The position numbers were made by a program, and so were the translations under genes. The notes beneath the pieces were generated by a model. It ran no database searches. It saw only the letters and a list, made by a program, of their open reading frames with translations, and was not told where the DNA came from. A stretch of 11,163 bases of DNA from Treponema sp. (GTDB taxonomy: Bacteria; Spirochaetota; Spirochaetia; Treponematales; Breznakiellaceae), in the NCBI GenBank assembly GCA_031273185.1, contig JAISSG010000099.1, positions 1 through 11,163 of the forward strand, read 5' to 3'. Positions 6,989 through 11,163 of this stretch are shown here, in pieces (within the stretch, counting starts at the first letter, position 1; each line of letters starts with the position of its first letter).

Positions 6989-6992
6989 CAAT

Positions 6993-8237
6993 ATGCTTGA
7001 AATTTTCGGAAAATACAGTACCGCAAAAGTTTTTGCCAATTCTCTGGACGAGCTTTCACGGAATCAAATAGAAAGCCTCTGCAACCAGCCTTTCGCGGCA
7101 GGCAGCACCATACGCCTTATGCCCGATGTCCATGCCGGGGCGGGCTGCACCATCGGCACCACCATGACTATTGGCGATAAAATCGTTCCCAATTTGGTCG
7201 GGGTTGACATCGGGTGCGGCATGGAAACGGTGGTCATTGACGCAAACGCGCCAAGTGCCAGGAATTTTGACCCGGCGCGGCTTGACAAAATAATCAGTGC
7301 CCATATCCCCAGCGGAATGGACGTAAGGGACACGGGGCATGAATACGCAAAAATGATCCGCCTTGAAAACATCCGCTGCCCTGCAATCGATTCGGCGCGG
7401 GCGAGGAAAAGCATAGGAACGCTCGGCGGCGGCAATCACTTCATTGAGGCCAACAGGGACGACGGGGGCAATCTGTACATCGTGATCCATTCGGGCAGCC
7501 GCCATTTGGGCAAGGAAATCGCCGAGTATTACCAGGAAGAGGCGTGGAAGCAACTGAATAAAAACAGAAAGCAGGATGTTTCTGAATGCATTGCAAAAAT
7601 GAAAGCCGAAGGGCGCAAGAAAGAAATTCAAAGCATTGTAAGCAAAATCAGGAGCCAGGTTATTACAGACATCCCCAGGGAATTGGCGTATGTGAGCGGC
7701 GAGCTTCTTGGCGATTATGTTAATGACATGAAGATCACCCAGCATTTTGCGCTGGTAAACCGAATGGCGATGATGGCAATAATCCTGCAAGAATCTAACA
7801 TCCCGGAAGAAGCGATTCATGAACGGTTCTCAACGATCCATAATTACATAGACACCGAGTCGATGATTCTGCGCAAAGGGGCCGTCTCTGCCAGGCTGGG
7901 GGAAAAACTAATAATCCCTATCAACATGCGCGACGGCAGCCTTGTCTGCGAAGGGCTGGGCAACCCGGACTGGAACTATTCTTCCCCCCACGGCGCGGGC
8001 AGGATAATGAGCAGATCCAGGGCCTTTGCGACCTTGAAAATGGAAGATTACAAAAAGGCCATGGAGGGAATTTATTCCACATCGGTAAACAGTGAAACAA
8101 TAGATGAAAGCCCTATGGCGTATAAAAACATGGACGACATTGTCGCCAACATAGGGCCTTCCGCGAAAATACTTAAAATAATAAAGCCTGTATACAATTA
8201 CAAGGCGGCGGAGCAAAGGAAAAAAGGCCGATCCTAA
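6993..8237 (+). CDS. rtcB: RtcB-family RNA 3'-phosphate/5'-OH ligase
   Basis: 414 residues from ATG 6993, with GGAGG seven bases upstream; the longer in-frame start at 6897 lies within panE. It joins 2',3'-cyclic-phosphate or 3'-phosphate RNA ends to 5'-OH ends using GTP and manganese, for RNA repair or tRNA splicing. Metal and guanylate-site motifs are all visible: DVHAGAGCTIG (45-55), D72-IGCG with C75, GGGNH149, H166-SGSRH, H283-NYIDTE and PHGAGR (332-337), whose H333 is the expected guanylated histidine. The C-terminal DESPMAYKNMDD (371-382) also fits. The length is that of bacterial RtcB, and no intein is present. There is no RtcR, RtcA, archease or PrfH gene here. Its TAA overlaps the stop codon of the convergent lipoprotein gene. 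Confidence 0.98.
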   Translation: MLEIFGKYSTAKVFANSLDELSRNQIESLCNQPFAAGSTIRLMPDVHAGAGCTIGTTMTIGDKIVPNLVGVDIGCGMETVVIDANAPSARNFDPARLDKIISAHIPSGMDVRDTGHEYAKMIRLENIRCPAIDSARARKSIGTLGGGNHFIEANRDDGGNLYIVIHSGSRHLGKEIAEYYQEEAWKQLNKNRKQDVSECIAKMKAEGRKKEIQSIVSKIRSQVITDIPRELAYVSGELLGDYVNDMKITQHFALVNRMAMMAIILQESNIPEEAIHERFSTIHNYIDTESMILRKGAVSARLGEKLIIPINMRDGSLVCEGLGNPDWNYSSPHGAGRIMSRSRAFATLKMEDYKKAMEGIYSTSVNSETIDESPMAYKNMDDIVANIGPSAKILKIIKPVYNYKAAEQRKKGRS

Positions 8238-9739
8238 AATCGATTCGGATTGTTCGCCCGCCCCGGCGTGGCGCCGCCGTTCACGGTGACGTACCAGTCC
8301 GCCGCGGTGCCGGTGTCGCCCAGCGTTTCGTCCCTGGATATGCTGCGGGTCATAGAAGTCTTGATGTTGCCGCTGCTTGCGGCATCCGCCGGGCTGCAAA
8401 CATTTCCCGCAGGCGACTTCCACGCGCCCTGCCGGAACAAGAACTCGGCAGCCTCCGCAAGGTAATTATTTTTCCACGCGGGATCGGGGTCTTCAGAGAT
8501 CATTACCGCGTCCAGCACCTGCCCGTCCTGATCCATCACGTAGACCGCGTCGGTTTTCCGCAGCAGCTTGGCCGAGCCGGGCACCCAAAAATCACGCGCT
8601 GTTGGGGACGAGTCCGTGCCGCCCGATTCGTCCAGGCTGTCGCCGTATTCGTCTGCGCATAAATTATCCAGCGTGCGCAGGTGAAGCACCACGTAATCGC
8701 CCGCCTGTACCTCCACCGGCTGGAACTCGTAAACCAAGGGAGCCTTGTTGTTCCCCGCGACAAACACCCTCAGCGCGCCCATGTTGCCGTCGGACTCCAT
8801 TTTGAATTCGATAAACTCCGCCTTGGGCTTGGAATATTCGGTACGCAACTCGTTGATCAGCAACTGCGGAAGGCGGTTGTTTTTTATGGAAAAAGAGGAC
8901 TGCGAATTCAGGATCTGCTCAAATTCATCCTGGACAAGGATGTCCGCCGCAATTCGCAGCCCCGGCTTCAGGCTTTCACTCAGGCGCACCCTTACCGTGC
9001 CGCCCTCCTCGATTGACTCGATTTCAAGGCCGGGGCTGAACTCAAGCGAAATCACCGTAACCGGCACGGAAAACTCAAATTCGATTTCCAGGCCCGAAAC
9101 CACGTTGCAGGCAAGAAACTCAAGCGCCGGGGCCTCGACTTCAAAGGAAGCCTGCACGCTGATGTCATTCCCCCACTCGTCCGCCGCCAGGATGTCCGCC
9201 GTGAAGCAAATGCCCGGCCTTAAGCTTTCTTCGAGGCGCACCCTCACCGTGCTGCCCTCTTCGATTGATTCAATTTCAAAGCGAGGGTCGAACTCCAGCG
9301 AAATCACCGTAACCGGCACGGAAAACTCAAATTCGATTTCCAGGCCCGAAACCACGTTGCAGGCAAGAAACTCAAGCGCCGGGATTTCGACTTCAAAGGA
9401 AGCCCGCACGCTGATGTCATTCCCCCACTCGTCCGCCGCCAGGATGTCCGCCGTGAACAGAACCCCCGGCCTTAAACTCTCCGCCAGGCGCACCCTTACC
9501 GTGCTTCCCTCCCCGATCGACTCAACCTCAAGGCTGGGGCTGAACTCCAGCCAGATCACCCTTACCGGCGCGGAAAACTCAAATTCGATTTCCAGGCCCG
9601 AGGCCACGTTGCAGGAGAGCAATACAGCCGCTTCGGGATCGGGAACAACCACGTCTGTCCCATCTTTGCCCATTGGCGAGCTGCAAGCCGTCCAGAAAGA
9701 AACAAAAAAAACTACCAAAAACAGATACCAGCGTTTCAT
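8234..9739 (-). CDS. Lipoprotein with three Ig-like tandem repeats and a lamin-tail-like C-terminal domain
   Basis: 501 residues from ATG 9739 (GGAGG six bases upstream); the frame runs open as far as 10816 but that part is antisense to the GerMN gene. MKRWYLFLVVFFVSFWTAC is a lipoprotein signal with C19 as the lipidated residue, so the protein should sit on a membrane facing the periplasm or the cell surface. Residues 37-120, 121-204 and 205-288 are three 84-residue beta-rich repeats, each with one Cys (43, 127, 211) and 'SGLEIEFEFS.PV.VI.LEF', resembling Ig-like/SbsA-type modules. Residues 289-501 begin 'LPQLLINELRTEYSKP.AEFIEF' and end 'DWYVTVNGG.TPGRANNPNRF', which fits a lamin-tail-like domain, often found in adhesins and exported proteins. 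It diverges from the GerMN gene across 96 bases. Confidence 0.88.
   Translation of the reverse strand: MKRWYLFLVVFFVSFWTACSSPMGKDGTDVVVPDPEAAVLLSCNVASGLEIEFEFSAPVRVIWLEFSPSLEVESIGEGSTVRVRLAESLRPGVLFTADILAADEWGNDISVRASFEVEIPALEFLACNVVSGLEIEFEFSVPVTVISLEFDPRFEIESIEEGSTVRVRLEESLRPGICFTADILAADEWGNDISVQASFEVEAPALEFLACNVVSGLEIEFEFSVPVTVISLEFSPGLEIESIEEGGTVRVRLSESLKPGLRIAADILVQDEFEQILNSQSSFSIKNNRLPQLLINELRTEYSKPKAEFIEFKMESDGNMGALRVFVAGNNKAPLVYEFQPVEVQAGDYVVLHLRTLDNLCADEYGDSLDESGGTDSSPTARDFWVPGSAKLLRKTDAVYVMDQDGQVLDAVMISEDPDPAWKNNYLAEAAEFLFRQGAWKSPAGNVCSPADAASSGNIKTSMTRSISRDETLGDTGTAADWYVTVNGGATPGRANNPNRF
8876..9631 (-). repeat. Three tandem 252-bp repeats within the lipoprotein gene
   Basis: Units are 9631-9380, 9379-9128 and 9127-8876, in frame (84 codons each). 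Units 2 and 3 share, across the unit boundaries, an exact 87-base run: 9297-9383 equals 9045-9131. Another run of about 50 identical bases covers the segment coding AADEWGNDIS in units 1 and 2. The third unit diverges in its last third. Confidence 0.95.
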
Positions 9740-9800
9740 GTTTATCCTCCGCCTGTTATATGGCGCAAAAACACGAAATGCTTTAGTCAAAACAGAACGA

Positions 9801-9836
9801 TTGACCCCTCTCCAACTTTTCCCTATCATAGCCGTA
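9801..9836 (+). promoter_or_regulatory. Sigma70-type promoter of the GerMN gene, predicted leaderless
   Basis: TTGACC (9801-9806), a 17-base spacer and TATCAT (9824-9829), followed by six bases (AGCCGT) and then the ATG at 9836. The expected transcription start therefore falls on the A of the start codon. No Shine-Dalgarno is present between the -10 element and the ATG. Confidence 0.7.
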
Positions 9837-10654
9837 TGGCAACCCGGAAACCCAGCGCCCAAAAACCAAAAAGAGGGAAAAAACCGCTTGCGGGAAAAAA
9901 GCCCCCCTCCAAAAGCAGGCTTCCTGGCCGCGTGCCTGTCTCGGTTATTTTCTGGGTTTTTTTGATAATCGCGCTGATTACCGCCTTCTTTACGCTCCTG
10001 CTGCGAGTCAGAAGCGGCGCGGGCGCCCCCCCGGGGCAGGCGGAAGCAGGGCAGGAGGCGCCGCAGGCACCGGCGGCATCGCAGCCGGAAACGCCCCCTG
10101 CGCCGCCACCAAGGGGCAGAGAGCCCGCCGTGGGGCCAGCGGAAGCCCCGCCCCAGGGAACGCCGCAGGAGCAGCCACCGGCGCAACGGGCAACAGAACA
10201 GCCACCCGCCTCGCCGCCAGCGCCTGCGGAAAGGCCGCCCCAGATCCGCGACCGAAGCGTCTACTTTATGCAGGCCCAACGGGGCGGCGCGGAGCTGCTG
10301 CTGGCAAAGGCCAGCCGCAGATTCGGCGTCTCGGACTCCCCCCTCCTTGACTGCATCAACGCCCTTCTTGCCGGCCCCACCGCCGAGGAAAGAAACCGCG
10401 GCCTGTTGAGTTTCATCCCGCCGGAAACCCGGATAATCGGGGCGGAGGTCAGGGGCAGTACCGCCTACCTTAACTTTAACGAAGAGTTTCAGTACAACAC
10501 CTCCGGCAGGGAGGGCAGCGCTGCCCAGGTACGGCAGATAGTCTGGACCGCCACGGAGTTCCCCAACATCAACGACGTGCAGATTCTTATCGAGGGGAAA
10601 AGGGTGGATTTTCTGAACGAGGGGGTGCTGATCGGCAGCCCCATCGGAAGATAA
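9836..10654 (+). CDS. GerMN-domain membrane-anchored protein
   Basis: 272 residues. Residues 1-33 are Lys/Arg/Pro-rich and should be cytoplasmic. Residues 34-57 (VPVSVIFWVFLIIALITAFF and on) form one transmembrane helix. Residues 60-137 are a Pro/Ala/Gln/Glu-rich linker, suited to crossing a periplasmic space. Residues 139-272 form a GerMN domain, with ALLAGPTAEE (176-185), 'GSTAYLNFNEEF' (207-218) and 'QIVWTATEFPNINDVQILIEGK' near the end. GerMN was named from spore germination protein GerM, but it is common in non-sporulating bacteria, where its role is unknown, probably at the envelope or peptidoglycan. The ATG lies exactly where transcription should start. The nearest neighbour is the divergent lipoprotein gene. 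Confidence 0.9.
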   Translation: MATRKPSAQKPKRGKKPLAGKKPPSKSRLPGRVPVSVIFWVFLIIALITAFFTLLLRVRSGAGAPPGQAEAGQEAPQAPAASQPETPPAPPPRGREPAVGPAEAPPQGTPQEQPPAQRATEQPPASPPAPAERPPQIRDRSVYFMQAQRGGAELLLAKASRRFGVSDSPLLDCINALLAGPTAEERNRGLLSFIPPETRIIGAEVRGSTAYLNFNEEFQYNTSGREGSAAQVRQIVWTATEFPNINDVQILIEGKRVDFLNEGVLIGSPIGR

Positions 10655-10660
10655 ATCTAA

Positions 10661-10699
10661 GGTAGCTGTTCCAAAATATGACATTTTGCGACAGCCCCA
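10661..10699. repeat. Imperfect inverted repeat after the GerMN gene (IS-end-like or terminator)
   Basis: GCTGT-TC-CAAAAT (10665-10677), loop ATGAC, ATTTTG-CG-ACAGC (10683-10695): 11 paired bases with a 2x2 internal loop. It starts 10 bases after the GerMN stop. There is no T-run, so it is a weak terminator candidate. Read on the minus strand, it begins GGGGCTGTCGCAAAA, resembling the ends of some insertion sequences and MITE-like repeats. Confidence 0.45.
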
Positions 10700-10742
10700 A
10701 TGGGTTTCCCAATAATCGCTGTCTCTGGCATGAAGCGACATG

Positions 10743-10810
10743 GAGTTGAATTCCATGAGCGAGATGCCGGATGACGTTGCTTTTATATAATAAGCCAAGG
10801 AGGTGATATG
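10743..10810 (+). promoter_or_regulatory. Orphan -10 box, perfect Shine-Dalgarno and ATG without a gene
   Basis: TATAAT (10786-10791) is followed by AAGGAGGTGAT (10797-10807), the full complement of the 16S 3' end, and ATG (10808-10810). The frame after that ATG is 33 codons of antisense to the DJ-1 fragment, so the gene this site served appears lost. Just upstream, a frame from a TGA ending MSEMPDDVAFI and double TAA (10789-10794) could be the last codons of another lost gene. No good -35 element is visible. The rest of 10655-10818 shows no gene. Confidence 0.4.
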
Positions 10811-10818
10811 ATCCATTT

Positions 10819-11058
10819 TTATATTCCAAAAATATCATTATCCTTATTATCATTCCATTCATGCTCTATTCTTTTGGCTGTTTCTCTGGCAATTTCTTCT
10901 CCAAAATGATCGCAAACAAATCCCAGACTCATATCGATTCCGGCAGATACTCCAGATGATGTATAATATTTTCCGTCAATAACCCACCGGGCTTTGTTTT
11001 TCCAATTTACATTTTTTCCAATGCTTTTTACCCATTCAAAAGCCATTTTATTCGTGGC
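10819..11058 (-). pseudogene. C-terminal fragment of a DJ-1/PfpI-family protein
   Basis: The frame from 11058 down to the TAA at 10819 encodes about 79 residues. It begins (L)ATNKMAFEWVKS, followed by GKNVNWKNKARWVIDGKYY, then TSSGVSAGIDMSLGFV and 'EEIARETAKRIEHEW'. This matches the last third of DJ-1/PfpI (isonitrile-hydratase-like) proteins, where the 'TNK.AF.WV' and SSGVSAG.DM segments are hallmarks. The first two thirds, including the nucleophile-elbow Cys, are missing: resemblance stops at 11058, two bases from a large palindrome starting at 11061. An ATG at 11046 is available, but a stand-alone product would lack the active site. The DNA is more AT-rich than the neighbours. The remainder could lie beyond the palindromes, outside the window. 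Confidence 0.7.
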
Positions 11059-11060
11059 GA

Positions 11061-11108
11061 GGGTTTAATACCCCGCCCCTCTGGGGCGGTCATAAAGGTA
11101 TTAAACCC
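11061..11108. repeat. Large palindrome with nested GC-rich stem
   Basis: The outer arms GGGTTTAATACC (11061-11072) and GGTATTAAACCC (11097-11108) are perfect complements. Nested inside are CCGCCCC (11073-11079), loop TCT, and GGGGCGG (11083-11089), with a 7-base bulge TCATAAA (11090-11096) on the 3' side. In total 19 base pairs. It abuts the truncated DJ-1 fragment. Confidence 0.9.
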
Positions 11109-11130
11109 GAGACCAATACCTTTTAAGAAC

Positions 11131-11163
11131 AACATACCCCGCTGCTCTGCGGCGGGGTATGTT
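11131..11163. repeat. Second GC-rich palindrome at the window edge
   Basis: AACATACCCCGC (11131-11142) pairs perfectly with GCGGGGTATGTT (11152-11163); inside is a T-G wobble, a further GC pair of bases and a TCT loop, about 15 pairs. It shares ATACCCCGC and the TCT loop with the palindrome at 11061, so the two are probably copies of one dispersed REP-like family. It may continue past the window end. Confidence 0.85.

Noticed and set aside
6897..6992. Earlier in-frame start for rtcB
   Set aside because: Falls inside panE and encodes its shadow; ATG 6993 follows GGAGG and begins with the usual RtcB N-terminus.
8876..9631. CRISPR-like array
   Set aside because: Units are 252 bp, directly adjacent, in frame and translated as a protein repeat; there are no short repeats with unique spacers.
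9740..9800. Sigma70 promoter for the lipoprotein gene (TTGACT and TATAAC on the minus strand)
   Set aside because: The two hexamers are 24 bases apart, too far for a normal spacer.
8745..9965. 406-codon plus-strand frame opposite the lipoprotein gene
   Set aside because: Ser/Arg-rich shadow of the repeat array; the minus-strand frame has a signal peptide, domains and a ribosome site.
9740..10816. N-terminal extension of the lipoprotein frame to an 860-residue protein
   Set aside because: It lies antisense to the well-supported GerMN gene, is Arg/Gly-rich low complexity, and a proper lipoprotein signal with GGAGG upstream starts at 9739.
10797..10818. 3' end of a 16S rRNA gene on the minus strand
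   Set aside because: The minus strand reads TGGATCATATCACCTCCTT, near the 16S end, but the preceding bases are DJ-1 coding sequence, so it is a ribosome-binding site on the plus strand.

Overview
The window looks like chromosomal DNA of a spirochaete, most likely a Treponema-like gut organism. This is my recollection of family distribution, not a search: a GerMN membrane protein sits head-to-head with a lipoprotein carrying Ig-like repeats and a lamin-tail-like end, a pairing I associate with treponemes. The DNA is moderately GC-rich and gene-dense.

Left part (1-3488): a decayed phage segment read on the minus strand. In transcription order it holds the C-terminal end of a virion-type protein, a structural-looking protein with a Cys4 zinc ribbon and no canonical start codon in front of the ribbon, a third virion-type protein joined by an ATGA overlap, and a two-frame gene resembling the phage Barnase/EndoU/colicin/RelE-like nuclease (PBECR) group. 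That last gene is split at a CCTT tetranucleotide tract and then cut off by what looks like the end of an IS5-type element. At about 3222 the phage gene is fused tail-to-tail with the 3' end of an ORF6N-type gene on the plus strand. This part is a mosaic of remnants.

Central part (3564-8237): intact core genes. A TrmH/SpoU RNA methyltransferase (minus) diverges across 28 bases from a plus-strand operon of alaX-type alanyl-tRNA editing protein, PduO-type cobalamin adenosyltransferase, ketopantoate reductase and RtcB RNA ligase. The first three operon genes are linked by ATGA overlaps and rtcB follows after 4 bases. Three products (TrmH, AlaX, RtcB) act on RNA or tRNA; the other two are cofactor enzymes.

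Right part (8234-11163): a lipoprotein gene (minus) whose stop codon interlocks with that of rtcB. It contains three 252-bp tandem repeats. A GerMN-domain membrane protein gene (plus) diverges from it behind a near-consensus promoter that puts the expected +1 on the A of its ATG. After it come an imperfect hairpin resembling an IS end, an orphan but perfect Shine-Dalgarno plus ATG, a 3' fragment of a DJ-1/PfpI gene on the minus strand, and two strong GC-rich palindromes at the window edge.

A theme worth noting: the three genes that start transcripts in the central and right parts (TrmH, alaX, GerMN) have no Shine-Dalgarno but a -10-like hexamer 5-6 bases before ATG, while panE, rtcB and the lipoprotein gene have clear Shine-Dalgarno sites. 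No complete new defence or mobile system is visible; the novelty lies in small-scale structure. No stretch over 300 bases lacks a gene or gene fragment.
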